Shown in pieces: positions 31,972-40,137 of a stretch of DNA of 40,137 nucleotides (positions are counted from its first letter, which is position 1; the number at the start of each line of letters is the position of its first letter). The DNA is taken from the NCBI GenBank assembly GCA_016934195.1, contig JAFGTJ010000318.1:1-40137 (forward strand), in the 5' to 3' direction. The position numbers and the translations under genes are program-made. The notes beneath the pieces are model-generated. The model was not told the DNA's origin and searched no databases. It saw only the letters and a program-made list of their open reading frames with translations. This DNA comes from Anaerolineae bacterium (GTDB taxonomy: Bacteria > Chloroflexota > Anaerolineae > Aggregatilineales > Aggregatilineaceae).

Positions 31972-34089
31972 ATGACAGCTATCTCAGATGTTCAATCCGA
32001 AACACAGCCCGCTGTAAATCTGCGCGCTCCTGAGCTTTACATTAACCGTGAGCTTGGCATGTTGGAGTTCAATTACCGGGTGCTGGAAGAAGCGCTTGAT
32101 CCGAAACTGCCCCTCTTGGAGCGGGTGAAATTTTTAGCGATCTTTGCTAATAATCTGGACGAATTCTTTATGATCCGTGTTTCCGGGCTGCGCGAACAGG
32201 TGGCCGCCGGGGTGGTAGAGACGCCTGCCGACGGGTTGACGCCTGCCCAGCAGTTATCCGCGATTCGCAAACGCCTGATCCCGATGTTTGAGGCGCAGTA
32301 CCGCTGTTTGCGCGATGATGTGCTGCCCAAATTGCAGGAGCACAATATTTTTCTGGTCACGTATGACGAATTGACCGAGGATCGCAAAGAGGCGCTGCAA
32401 CTGTACTTCGAGAGCGAAATTTTCCCGGTATTGACGCCACTGGCGGTTGATCCGGGTCGTCCGTTCCCGCACATCTCGAATTTGAGTCTGAATCTGGCTG
32501 TGCTGCTGCAAGATGAGGCGGAGCACCAACGTTTTGCGCGCGTCAAAGTGCCGCAAACACTGCCCCGTATCATCCCGGTACATGAGATTGCCAGCAAGTA
32601 TTTAGGGAAGCGTGTTGGCAAGCGCCAGTTATTTGTTTTGTTGGAAGACATTATCGCGGCCAATCTCGAAACGCTCTTTCCGGGAATGCGCATTCTGGAA
32701 TCACATCCGTTCCGTGTCACGCGCAATGCCGATATGGAGATTGAAGAGGACGAAGCCTCGGATTTGCTGGAAACCATCGAAGCCGGGGTGCGCCAGCGCC
32801 GGTTTGGTCGCGTGGTGCGCCTGGAAGTGCGCACCGATATTCCTCAATTTTTGCTTGATATGCTGAAAGAGTATCTGAACGTCGAGCGGTCGGATATCTA
32901 TCATTTGCACGGCAGCCCATTGGGGATGAGCCAGCTATTTGAACTGGCCTCGATTGACGTGCCTGAACTCAAGTTTGCGCCGTATATGCCGCAGCGGTTG
33001 CCCATGTTTGATCATGAGGACGACTTGTTCTCCCTCATTCGCAAGCAGGATATTTTGCTGTATCACCCTTATGATTCATTCACGCCGGTTGTGCAGTTTT
33101 TCCGGGCCGCTGCCCACGATCCGAAGGTGCTGGCGATCAAAACGACGTTATACCGGGTGGGAAATAATTCACCGATTGTTAATGCGCTGCTCGAAGCTCA
33201 GGAAAACGGCAAACAGGTCGCGGTGCTGGTCGAACTGAAGGCGCGTTTTGACGAGGAGAATAACATCGTGTGGGCGCGCAAATTGGAGGCGCAGGGCGTT
33301 CATGTGGTGTATGGATTGTTAGGCTTGAAAACGCATTGCAAGGTGGCATTGGTTGTGAGGCGCGAGGATGACGGACTGCGGCGCTATATTCACCTGAGCA
33401 CCGGCAATTACAACGCCACAACTGCGCGCATTTACAGCGATGTCGGTTTATTGACCTGCCGCAACGATCTTGGCGCGGATGCCAGTGAGTTATTCAACCG
33501 TCTGACCGGGTACGCGCCGAATGCGACTTATCATAAGCTGCTGGTTGCGCCGGAATACTTGCGGGAACGCTTTGACCAGTTAATTCGGCGTGAGATCGAT
33601 CATGCGCGTGAGGGACGTCCTACCCACATCATTTTTAAAATGAATGCGCTGGTTGACGCAAAAATTATCCGGCGTTTGTACGAAGCGTCGATGGCGGGCG
33701 TTAAAATTGACCTGTTGGTACGTGGCATTTGTTGCTTGCGCCCTGGCCTTGAGGGGATCAGCGAAAATATCCGCGTGACGAGCGTGGTCGGTCGGTTCCT
33801 TGAACACCCGCGCATCTATTATTTTGCCAACGGCGGCCAGTCCGAAGTGTATATGGGGAGCGCGGACTTGATGCCGCGCAATCTGGATCGCCGGGTGGAG
33901 ACGATCTTCCCGGTCGAAGATGAAGCTTTGAAACGCCGCATCATTGACGAGATTCTGGCGATTGAGATGGTGGATAACGTCCAGGCTCGTGAACTGCAAT
34001 CAGACGGCAGCTATACACGGCTCAAGCCGGGGGATGGTGATACACCGCTTAACAGCCAGTCCTGGTTTATGGAGCAAACGCGCAGTTAG
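31972..34089 (+). CDS. ppk1: Polyphosphate kinase 1
   Basis: 705 residues from ATG 31972; the open frame from 31945 adds nine residues upstream of any ribosome binding site. The N-domain begins LYINRELGMLEFNYRVLEEA, and NNLDEFFMIRVSGLREQV is classic. In the first PLD-like half, GLKTHCKVALVVRR carries H455, matching the autophosphorylated His435 of E. coli, and RRYIHLSTGNYN carries H474. The second half holds LRPGLEGISENIRVTSVVGRF split before LEHPRIYYF with the second catalytic histidine. The enzyme reversibly makes polyphosphate from ATP at the membrane. No ppx gene is adjacent. Its stop shares TTAG with the convergent comEC stop. Confidence 0.97.
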   Translation: MTAISDVQSETQPAVNLRAPELYINRELGMLEFNYRVLEEALDPKLPLLERVKFLAIFANNLDEFFMIRVSGLREQVAAGVVETPADGLTPAQQLSAIRKRLIPMFEAQYRCLRDDVLPKLQEHNIFLVTYDELTEDRKEALQLYFESEIFPVLTPLAVDPGRPFPHISNLSLNLAVLLQDEAEHQRFARVKVPQTLPRIIPVHEIASKYLGKRVGKRQLFVLLEDIIAANLETLFPGMRILESHPFRVTRNADMEIEEDEASDLLETIEAGVRQRRFGRVVRLEVRTDIPQFLLDMLKEYLNVERSDIYHLHGSPLGMSQLFELASIDVPELKFAPYMPQRLPMFDHEDDLFSLIRKQDILLYHPYDSFTPVVQFFRAAAHDPKVLAIKTTLYRVGNNSPIVNALLEAQENGKQVAVLVELKARFDEENNIVWARKLEAQGVHVVYGLLGLKTHCKVALVVRREDDGLRRYIHLSTGNYNATTARIYSDVGLLTCRNDLGADASELFNRLTGYAPNATYHKLLVAPEYLRERFDQLIRREIDHAREGRPTHIIFKMNALVDAKIIRRLYEASMAGVKIDLLVRGICCLRPGLEGISENIRVTSVVGRFLEHPRIYYFANGGQSEVYMGSADLMPRNLDRRVETIFPVEDEALKRRIIDEILAIEMVDNVQARELQSDGSYTRLKPGDGDTPLNSQSWFMEQTRS

Positions 34090-36443
34090 TATATCCAGAG
34101 CGTTTGCCCATCCGTGACCATTTCAACCGTGCCGTGCTGATCTGTTCGATAGACCGGCACGGTTTTTATGTCTTCCAGACGTTGGAGCGTTTGATCGGAC
34201 GGCAGATTCGAGCGGTTGCCCGCCCCGACGATCACGACGGCGGCTTGCGGCGATACGGCCCGGAGAAACGCGGCAGGATTCGCGTCGTCGTCGCCGTGCG
34301 AGGGGAGTTCCAGTACCGTGCTGCCCACGTACCAGCCGGCTTTGCTCAGCGCGTCTTCGGCTTTTGTGCTCAGGTCAGGCGTAATCAGGAACGCGGTATC
34401 CCCATAACTTACCCGAATGATCATGCCCTCGTCTTCGATTTTGGCGTCGGTGTTTGGTGATGTTTGCGGGTGCAAAATTTCCAGCAGGACGTGATCGCCT
34501 GTTTCTAAGCGATATCCCGCTGTGACCGGCAGGACTTCGATATTGTGTTTTTTCCATGCCTGGACCAGCGCTTGGTAGCTGTCACTGTCGGCGACGTGAC
34601 CGTTGGTCAGCGCTAATTGCACATCGTAACGATCCAGCAGGGCTGGAATCGCGCTGATGGCGGTGGTTTTGGGCTGTGTGACGATCAACAGGTCGAGGTC
34701 CCGATCCCAGAAAGGCATTTGATCCCCGACGGCGCTGCGCAGTTGCGTTGGATTGGGACCCCCATCGATCAGAATTTGCGCGCCGTTGGGTGTTTGAATC
34801 AGGACGGCGTGACCGTGCCCTACGTCCAAAAACCAGACGTGCAGTTTACCGTCGGGCTGCTGCCATGCCATGAGCCATACCAGGATGGCTACGATCACTC
34901 CCACGATAATAACGGTATAGGCCGTGATGCGCTGGCGGAGTAAGCGGAACAGGTCCGCGCGATCTTCGGGATGTTGGATCATCATCAAGGCCAGCACGAG
35001 CAGGGCGCTGTAAAATCCCCAGGCATATGAGGACGAGAAGTCCACGTTCACCGATGCCCACTCCACTTTACTGAGCGCGCGCACGACTTCGATGGTGTAG
35101 GTCAGCGGAATCCAGACCACCCAGGCCAGCAGTTCGCCCAATGTGGACCAGATCATACCGACCAACACGGCCAGCCAACCGACCGTCATAATGTAGGACT
35201 GTACCGGCACGATCAGGATATTTGCCAGCAGCGATATAGCCGACAGCCGCCCGAAGTAGACCAGGATCAGCGGCGTTGTCGTGATCTGGGCGGCGAGACT
35301 GACGGCAATTGGTTCACTGAGCCACTGTGTTACCTTTCGCGCGGTATCCTGCGCAAAGACGAGGCGCAGCAGTTTTTCCAGCCAACGGGTGAAAATGTCG
35401 CCAAACAGGATCAAACCCGCCGTCGCCGCGATACTGAGTTGGAAACCCACATCCCACAGCGTCAGCGGATTCCACGCGGTCATCAGCCAGATGGCGAACG
35501 CCAGCGACGTGAGGCCATACGTTTTACGGCCCAATTGCGAGGCCATCACTGCCAGCCCGCCCATGATCGCGGCACGGACGACCGCCGGGTCAGCCCCCAC
35601 GAACAGGGTATACACGCCGACCCCGATCATCGTAACCCATCCGGCCCGCCGTTTGCCGAGTCCGGGTTCGAGCAGTTTCATCAGGACCCCGATCACGACG
35701 ATGATGTTAGCCCCGGAAATGGCGATGACGTGAGAGGTTCCGGTCCGGTTGAAGGCTTCGCGCACGTCATCGGAAATGCTGCTTTCGACGCCGAGCAGGA
35801 TTCCGCTCAGCAGCGGCGCTTGCGGGCTGGGCAGCAGGCGATCAATGGTCTGTTGGGCGCGTTCTTTGAGTTTGTACATCGCCGCATACCAGGGTTGGCC
35901 CTGGTCGTGTTCCAGGATGTCCACCTGGGCGTTAGGGATCATGGCGTGGATGCCGCGCCGGGCGAGATAATCCCGGTACGAAAAATCATCGAATTCCGGT
36001 GGCGTGAGCAGTTGGCCGCTGACGCGCACCCGGTCGCCATAACTGTATTCGCCATAGCGCGGCGCTTGAATCAGGATGCGTCCCTGAGCGGGATTGTAAG
36101 TGTCACCATCTTGCAGGGATTCGACTTCGATGTGCAGGTTGACGTGTTTATCGCGCACATCGGCGTCCTGAGCGATCAGGCCCGTCAGCGTGACGTAGCC
36201 GGAGTCCGTGTAGTGTTGGATGTGGTTCGCCGGGAGCGGGCGGGTGGCCCAGGCATAGCGTCCTGCGCCCAACATGAACAAGGCGGCACATAACAGTCCC
36301 AGACGGTGGGAGCGGCGGCGGCGAACCACGTAAGCTAAAACAAAACTGCCCGCTGCCAACGCCAGCCATACCCCGGTCGGTGATTCGCGGGGAGCAAAAA
36401 AGATTCCGGCGGCCCAGGCAGCAACCAGGTAAAGAAGTGTCAT
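34086..36443 (-). CDS. comEC: ComEC/Rec2 DNA-uptake channel with degenerate MBL domain
   Basis: 785 residues. Hydrophobic helices at the N-terminus are followed by the DUF4131 beta region (VTLTGLIAQDADVRDKHVNLHIEVES, read in parts; YGDRVRVSGQLLTPPEFDDF) and the Competence domain with many helices (LLSGILLGVESS, GTSHVIAISGANIIVV). The C-terminal metallo-beta-lactamase-like domain (about 545-785) keeps FLDVGHGHAVLI and ILIDGG, but the metal motif HxHxDH is replaced by TQPKTTA and the later HHGS region by LPSHGDDD. The channel imports single-stranded DNA in naturally competent cells; the hydrolase part is probably inactive here. ATG 36443 overlaps the cmk stop as ATGA, indicating coupling. Confidence 0.9.
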   Translation of the reverse strand: MTLLYLVAAWAAGIFFAPRESPTGVWLALAAGSFVLAYVVRRRRSHRLGLLCAALFMLGAGRYAWATRPLPANHIQHYTDSGYVTLTGLIAQDADVRDKHVNLHIEVESLQDGDTYNPAQGRILIQAPRYGEYSYGDRVRVSGQLLTPPEFDDFSYRDYLARRGIHAMIPNAQVDILEHDQGQPWYAAMYKLKERAQQTIDRLLPSPQAPLLSGILLGVESSISDDVREAFNRTGTSHVIAISGANIIVVIGVLMKLLEPGLGKRRAGWVTMIGVGVYTLFVGADPAVVRAAIMGGLAVMASQLGRKTYGLTSLAFAIWLMTAWNPLTLWDVGFQLSIAATAGLILFGDIFTRWLEKLLRLVFAQDTARKVTQWLSEPIAVSLAAQITTTPLILVYFGRLSAISLLANILIVPVQSYIMTVGWLAVLVGMIWSTLGELLAWVVWIPLTYTIEVVRALSKVEWASVNVDFSSSYAWGFYSALLVLALMMIQHPEDRADLFRLLRQRITAYTVIIVGVIVAILVWLMAWQQPDGKLHVWFLDVGHGHAVLIQTPNGAQILIDGGPNPTQLRSAVGDQMPFWDRDLDLLIVTQPKTTAISAIPALLDRYDVQLALTNGHVADSDSYQALVQAWKKHNIEVLPVTAGYRLETGDHVLLEILHPQTSPNTDAKIEDEGMIIRVSYGDTAFLITPDLSTKAEDALSKAGWYVGSTVLELPSHGDDDANPAAFLRAVSPQAAVVIVGAGNRSNLPSDQTLQRLEDIKTVPVYRTDQHGTVEMVTDGQTLWIY

Positions 36444-37129
36444 CGTTTCAATGTCTGGTAGAAACTATCAATAGCTTGTTCGAGCGTGAGATCACTGGTA
36501 TCGAGATACACCGCGTCCGGCGTGCGGAGCAGGGGAGCCACGTCGCGCTGGCTGTCTGTTTCGTCGCGTTTGCGCAGCCCTTCGCGGATTTCGTCCAGAT
36601 CGGCGGGTTCGCCATTTTTTAAGCGCTGCTGGTAGCGCCGTTCGGCGCGTTGGTCCAGGCTGGCGTCAATGTAGATTTTGATATCGGCGTCCGGCAGGAC
36701 AACGGTAGCGATATCACGTCCGGCCATGATCACGTTGCCGCGCGCGGCGATGGAGCGTTGAGCGTCCAGCAGCGCGGCGCGCACGCCGGGATTGGCGGCG
36801 ACGGCGGATACATTAGCGTCCACCTGGGGCGCGTGAATGTCCAGGGTGATGTCGCGCCCATCGGCCAGCAGCGTATACTGGCGTCCGTCGGCGGCGAGAT
36901 CGGGCGTCATGTCGAGCTGCGCGCGCCGCGCCAATGTTGTAACGGCCTCGGCGTTGTGTACGTCAATATTTTCTTCCAGGGCCAACAGCGTCACGGCGCG
37001 ATAAAATGCGCCCGTATCCACAAACAAATACCCGATCCGTTTGGCGACGGCGAAGGATACCGCGCTTTTACCCGATCCGGCGGGACCATCGACTGCAATA
37101 GTGCTTGGTAATAACAAGATGCACTCCAT
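36440..37129 (-). CDS. cmk: Cytidylate kinase
   Basis: 229 residues from ATG 37129. A TTG at 37117, six bases after GGAG, would give MLLPSTIAVDGPAGSGK and may be the true start. The frame to 37159 adds ten unlikely residues. Walker A is GPAGSGKS (residues 15-22). GYLFVDTGAFYRAVTLLAL is the substrate-binding block, followed by the CMP-kinase insert (about 80-115) and AGRDIATVVLPDADIKIYIDAS, in which the usual Gly of GRDIGT is Ala. ERRYQQRLKNG and KRDETDSQRDVAPL form the lid. It phosphorylates CMP and dCMP with ATP. It is followed directly by comEC in the same operon, as in many bacteria where cmk neighbours unrelated genes. Confidence 0.95.
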   Translation of the reverse strand: MECILLLPSTIAVDGPAGSGKSAVSFAVAKRIGYLFVDTGAFYRAVTLLALEENIDVHNAEAVTTLARRAQLDMTPDLAADGRQYTLLADGRDITLDIHAPQVDANVSAVAANPGVRAALLDAQRSIAARGNVIMAGRDIATVVLPDADIKIYIDASLDQRAERRYQQRLKNGEPADLDEIREGLRKRDETDSQRDVAPLLRTPDAVYLDTSDLTLEQAIDSFYQTLKR

Positions 37130-37158
37130 AACGATGTGTGATGCACAAAACTTTCCCA

Positions 37159-37164
37159 ACTATA
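37159..37164 (-). promoter_or_regulatory. Candidate -10 of the cmk-comEC operon
   Basis: TATAGT on the minus strand about 30 bases before ATG 37129. No good -35 is visible. It lies next to the divergent PPC promoter. Confidence 0.35.
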
Positions 37165-37176
37165 CCATCGCTGCGC

Positions 37177-37205
37177 TTGCGATGCACTACCCCGTGCCGT
37201 AAAAT
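37177..37205 (+). promoter_or_regulatory. Promoter of the PPC-repeat protein gene
   Basis: TTGCGA (37177-37182), a 17-base spacer and TAAAAT (37200-37205), 31 bases before ATG 37237. Confidence 0.55.
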
Positions 37206-37236
37206 CACTGGCAGATATCGAGTCGGAGGTGTGGGT

Positions 37237-39888
37237 ATGGTCAAGAAGCATAAATGGGTTGTGTGGGTAATTGGTGTCTGCGTGCTGGCGGCGGGCGTGA
37301 TTCCGGTCCAGGCATCACCTGTTCGGCAGCAAGACCCGACTCAGTTGGTGTATGGGCAGACGGTCGATGGCAAACTGGACGCCGCAACGCCCAGCCAGTT
37401 TTACGTGTTTGAGGCCGCTACCGGCGATGTGGTCACGATTACGATGGTTGCCACTGCCGGGGAACTGGACCCGTTCCTGGTGCTGAATGATACCGACCAG
37501 AATTCGCTCACGACCGATGACAACAGCGGCGGCGGCGTGAATGCGCGCCTGACATTCACTATTCCGGCTCCTGGTCGTTACGTGATCCGGGCGACTCATG
37601 CGGGTGGTGTCGTGTCGCAAGGCGGCGGCTCGTTTAGCCTGAACCTGACCGCCGCCGTCGGTGATTTTACGTCTACCACCCCGCCAGCAGGGGATTTGCC
37701 CCAGGCCCAGGGCGATAGCACGCGCTTTGTTCCCGTGACTCCCGGCTCGACGGTGCGCGATACGGTAGACCGGCAGGTGGCGCTGCGGTTTTACTGGTTT
37801 GAGGCAGACGCGGGTGATCAGGTGGCCGTGATCCCGGAGCAGTTGGCGGATTTCCAACCGCTGCTGGCCCTCTATGACGCGGATTTTCAGGAAGTGGCGC
37901 GGGCAGAAGCCGGGACCGGCTTACGCGCGCGGTTAGAGGTGGAAGGTATATTTTTCCTGGTCGTGGCGCTGCCCGATCCCGGCAGCGCGGGGGGCAGTTA
38001 TGGTTTGTTGTTTGACGTGAGCGGCAACCCGGCGCGCCAGGGCAATTTTATCGATATGAGTTACGGGCAAAGCCAGCGCGGGAATATTGACGATTCGCTC
38101 TCAGCGGTGACGTACCGTTTTCAGGGATCGGCAGACGATGAAGTCACGATTGCCATGAATCGCGCCGGGGGTGATCTGAACAGTTACCTTTATCTGTTGG
38201 ATGGTGAAGGTCAGTTATTGTTTGAGGACAACGACAGCGGCGGCGATAACGGTAACGCGCGTTTGGTCTATATGCTTCCGGCGGATGGTGACTATCTCAT
38301 CGTGGCGACGCGCCTGGGGCAGGCGCAGGGCACGACCAGCGGCAGTTATCTTCTAGAATTACAATCCGATGCGGTGCCGCCGTCTCCAGTTGAAGAAACC
38401 GGGGAACCGGAAGAACCCACGCTGCCGACTGCTTATAGTGACTTTCCTATGCTGGCCTACGGCGAAACGGTCGAGGGTCAGTTGTCGAATGCGCGCTACG
38501 TGGACTTTTACGTGTTTTTCGGGATACAGGGTGACCCGATTACGGTGGAGATGGTCAGCGGGAGCAGTACCTCCGTTGGCGATCTCGATCCGCTGCTGAT
38601 TTTGTTGGATAATAACCGGATTCCCTTGATTGAAAATGACGATATTGAGGACGGCGTGCAGCGCGATTCTCGGATCGAATTCACACTGCCTTATACGGGC
38701 TACTACGCAGTGGTCGCCACGCGCTTTGAACAGGCCGACGGCACAACTGCCGGACCTTATACCCTGATGTTGAGTGGACCGGGTAGCGCAGCACCGGCAG
38801 GACAGCCCGCATCTGAACCGGCGCTGATCCGTAAATTGGACCCGATTCCGCTGGAGTCGGGTGTGCCTGCTCAGGATGTGTTTGACGGCGGGGCCGATCT
38901 GTACACCTTCACGGCGTCCGCCGGAACGCTGATCGACGTGGCGGTGACGACCGATCCCGGCCTGGACTCGGTGTTGATCCTGGCCGATGCCGGTTTGACG
39001 GAGATTGTGTCCAGCGGGACCGGCGCGTTGACCGGCATTACGGCCCCTGAAACCGGGCGCTACCTGATCGTGCTTGCGCCTCGGTTCGGTCCCTCTAATG
39101 TGACCGGCGGCGGGTACATCCTGGCCTTGACTCAGACTGGCGGTGATGATGCGGCGGTGACACAGCCAACCGGCCCGTTTGCGCTGGTATATGGTGATAC
39201 GGTCACGGGCGTGATTGATGATGATATGCCCAGCCAGACCTATACGTTTTCCGGCGTGGCGGGCGATACGGTCCGCATCACAATGGAAGCGATGCCCGGT
39301 TCGCCGTTGGATTGCTACCTGGAATTGCAGGATGCAACCGGCGCGGTGGTGGATGCCAATGACGACATTGATCCTGGCGTGATTCGTGATTCGGAGATCG
39401 TGACCGAACTTCCGGCGAATGGGGATTATGTGATCGTTGCTTCGCGTTACGTGGGACCGGATGCGGACGCCACCAGTGGTAGTTACGAGTTGCGTTTCGC
39501 CCAGGTGACTGAAGCGGATTTAACGGCGGATGGTGTCAGTTCGGATGTGGTTCCCCTGGTATATGGTCGAACCGAAGTGGGCGAAATCACGGACGATCAG
39601 TATCTGGTATTCTATGTATTTGAAGGTACGGCGGGGGATACGATTACGGTTGAAATCAACACGTTGTCTGGCAACCTGGATTCGGTGCTGCATCTCTATC
39701 GTTCGGCAGGGAGTGGATGGGCCGAAATTGCCAGCAACGACGACAGTCCGCGTGGGGGCACCTACGAGGCGCTGCTGGATCGCGTGGTGCTGCCCCAGAC
39801 GGGTAAATATCTGATTGCGGTCAGCCGCTATGGTCTGGATCGTGAGAATACGTTTGGCACGTTTACCGTGACTCTGACACGCGAATAA
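37237..39888 (+). CDS. Secreted protein with seven PPC (pre-peptidase C-terminal) domains
   Basis: 883 residues from ATG 37237, with GGAGGT six bases upstream. The open frame from 37138 runs through the promoter and was rejected. A basic start (MVKKHK) and hydrophobic stretch followed by VQASPV form a Sec signal peptide. The rest is seven tandem beta-rich PPC units, each beginning like Y-G-x-T-V-x-G-x-[IL]-D and Y-x-F-x-[AG]-x-A-G-D-x-V-x-I-x-M, then D-P-x-L-x-L-x-D and a closing G-x-Y-x-[IL]-x-[AV]-[TS]-R. Units start near 37345, 37735, 38055, 38455, 38845, 39185 and 39555. No protease, transmembrane anchor or sorting motif is seen. PPC domains normally trail secreted proteases, so a stand-alone array suggests a surface or matrix-binding role. 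A second PPC gene follows 13 bases later. Confidence 0.9.
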   Translation: MVKKHKWVVWVIGVCVLAAGVIPVQASPVRQQDPTQLVYGQTVDGKLDAATPSQFYVFEAATGDVVTITMVATAGELDPFLVLNDTDQNSLTTDDNSGGGVNARLTFTIPAPGRYVIRATHAGGVVSQGGGSFSLNLTAAVGDFTSTTPPAGDLPQAQGDSTRFVPVTPGSTVRDTVDRQVALRFYWFEADAGDQVAVIPEQLADFQPLLALYDADFQEVARAEAGTGLRARLEVEGIFFLVVALPDPGSAGGSYGLLFDVSGNPARQGNFIDMSYGQSQRGNIDDSLSAVTYRFQGSADDEVTIAMNRAGGDLNSYLYLLDGEGQLLFEDNDSGGDNGNARLVYMLPADGDYLIVATRLGQAQGTTSGSYLLELQSDAVPPSPVEETGEPEEPTLPTAYSDFPMLAYGETVEGQLSNARYVDFYVFFGIQGDPITVEMVSGSSTSVGDLDPLLILLDNNRIPLIENDDIEDGVQRDSRIEFTLPYTGYYAVVATRFEQADGTTAGPYTLMLSGPGSAAPAGQPASEPALIRKLDPIPLESGVPAQDVFDGGADLYTFTASAGTLIDVAVTTDPGLDSVLILADAGLTEIVSSGTGALTGITAPETGRYLIVLAPRFGPSNVTGGGYILALTQTGGDDAAVTQPTGPFALVYGDTVTGVIDDDMPSQTYTFSGVAGDTVRITMEAMPGSPLDCYLELQDATGAVVDANDDIDPGVIRDSEIVTELPANGDYVIVASRYVGPDADATSGSYELRFAQVTEADLTADGVSSDVVPLVYGRTEVGEITDDQYLVFYVFEGTAGDTITVEINTLSGNLDSVLHLYRSAGSGWAEIASNDDSPRGGTYEALLDRVVLPQTGKYLIAVSRYGLDRENTFGTFTVTLTRE

Positions 39889-39901
39889 TTGACAATCACT
39901 G

Positions 39902-40137
39902 ATGGAAATGGCGATGAAGTGGCTTCGGGCGCTGTGGGTGATCGCTCTCGTAGCGGGCAGTATCGCTGTGCGAGGATCGTCTGCCGTTGCCGGTCCTGCT
40001 CGCCAGGGCGGGACTCCGCTGGTATTTGGCGAAGCCGTGACCGGAACTCTGAACGAGAATATGTTCCGGCAGGTGTATGTCTTTAGCGGACAAGCCGACG
40101 ATATCATCACCGTGAGCATGGAACGGATCGAGGGCGA
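39902..40137 (+). CDS. Second secreted PPC-domain protein (3'-truncated)
   Basis: This frame is open to the right edge; 78 codons are visible. In-frame ATGs at 39902, 39908 and 39914 are possible; the last gives MKWLRALWVIALVAGSIAV, a typical signal peptide, and has GGAA six bases upstream. After the cleavage region (SSAVAGPARQ) the product reads TPLVFGEAVTGTLNEN and QVYVFSGQADDIITVSM, the first half of a PPC domain like those of the preceding gene. It starts 13 bases after the previous stop, so the two are probably cotranscribed tandem paralogues. Total length and further domains lie outside the window. Confidence 0.85.
   Translation, partial: MEMAMKWLRALWVIALVAGSIAVRGSSAVAGPARQGGTPLVFGEAVTGTLNENMFRQVYVFSGQADDIITVSMERIEG

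Noticed and set aside
35439-36293. 284-codon plus-strand frame opposite comEC
   Set aside because: It is fully antisense to a recognised gene, with no start context and no family motifs.
36720-36745. GRDIAT instead of GRDIGT in cytidylate kinase as a loss of function
   Set aside because: A Gly-to-Ala change is conservative and all other active-site blocks are intact, so the enzyme is probably active.
39889-39894. TTGACA between the two PPC genes
   Set aside because: No acceptable -10 is found 15-19 bases downstream, and the gap is only 13 bases, so cotranscription is simpler.
1-40137. CRISPR arrays, tRNA or rRNA genes, insertion sequences or prophage genes
   Set aside because: I read both strands for short regular repeats, cloverleaf-like segments, transposases and integrases and found none that I could support.

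Overview
The window reads as a chromosomal segment of a free-living bacterium, most likely a member of the Chloroflexota (Anaerolineae-like). The reasons are the moderately GC-rich coding bias, long acidic 'PDWL' motif proteins, membrane-anchored TPR proteins, a TTG-started O-antigen-ligase/TPR fusion, multi-PPC-domain secreted proteins, and the kinase-like/DUF3090/phosphatase triad that I know from Actinobacteria and Chloroflexi. This assignment is inference; no rRNA or other taxonomic marker was available to compare. There are no insertion sequences, phage genes, tRNAs, rRNAs or CRISPR arrays. Coding density is very high and no gene-free stretch exceeds about 225 bases.

Layout. 1-5129: two co-directional genes for huge acidic, largely disordered proteins carrying repeated [P/D]-x-W-[L/M] motifs; the first is cut by the left edge and the second ends in TPRs. 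5227-6943: ndk, then convergent rsfS and thpR on the minus strand. 6943-9291: membrane-anchored TPR protein. 9310-13084 (minus): MoxR ATPase, DUF58 and DUF4129-type membrane protein operon. 13206-15202 (minus): phosphoglycerate-mutase-like phosphatase, DUF3090 protein and PI3/4-kinase-like protein. 15361-18204: a degenerate histidine kinase, a small unknown protein and a CPBP membrane protease. 18214-20087 (minus): rplU, rpmA, an rpmE fused to an RNA-polymerase-alpha-CTD-like domain, and tdk. 20310-24645: M1 peptidase lipoprotein, convergent msrA, nitroreductase and yifB/comM. 24635-29489: typA (minus), O-antigen ligase/TPR protein (plus) and mobA (minus). 29599-34089: lipA, a DnaB-C-terminal-like ATPase (minus) and ppk1. 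34086-37129 (minus): cmk and comEC, translationally coupled. 37237-40137: two tandem secreted PPC-repeat proteins, the second cut by the right edge.

How it works together. Much of the window is housekeeping: translation (L21, L27, L31, RsfS, TypA), nucleotide metabolism (Ndk, Cmk, Tdk), polyphosphate, lipoate and Mo-cofactor synthesis, and DNA uptake (ComEC, YifB/ComM). Intermixed are envelope functions (MoxR/DUF58, O-antigen ligase, PPC proteins, M1 lipoprotein). Intergenic regions carry readable sigma70-type promoters, including a back-to-back divergent pair at 20213-20277, and a strong bidirectional terminator at 30552-30583.

The most unusual items are the L31-alphaCTD fusion that keeps DNA-contact residues, the kinase-like/phosphatase triad with a DUF3090 that lacks its Cys cluster, a histidine kinase with an intact H-box but eroded ATP-binding lobe, a ComEC whose metallo-beta-lactamase domain has lost its metal motif, a probable CTG start for rsfS, and the paired multivalent PDWL-motif proteins.
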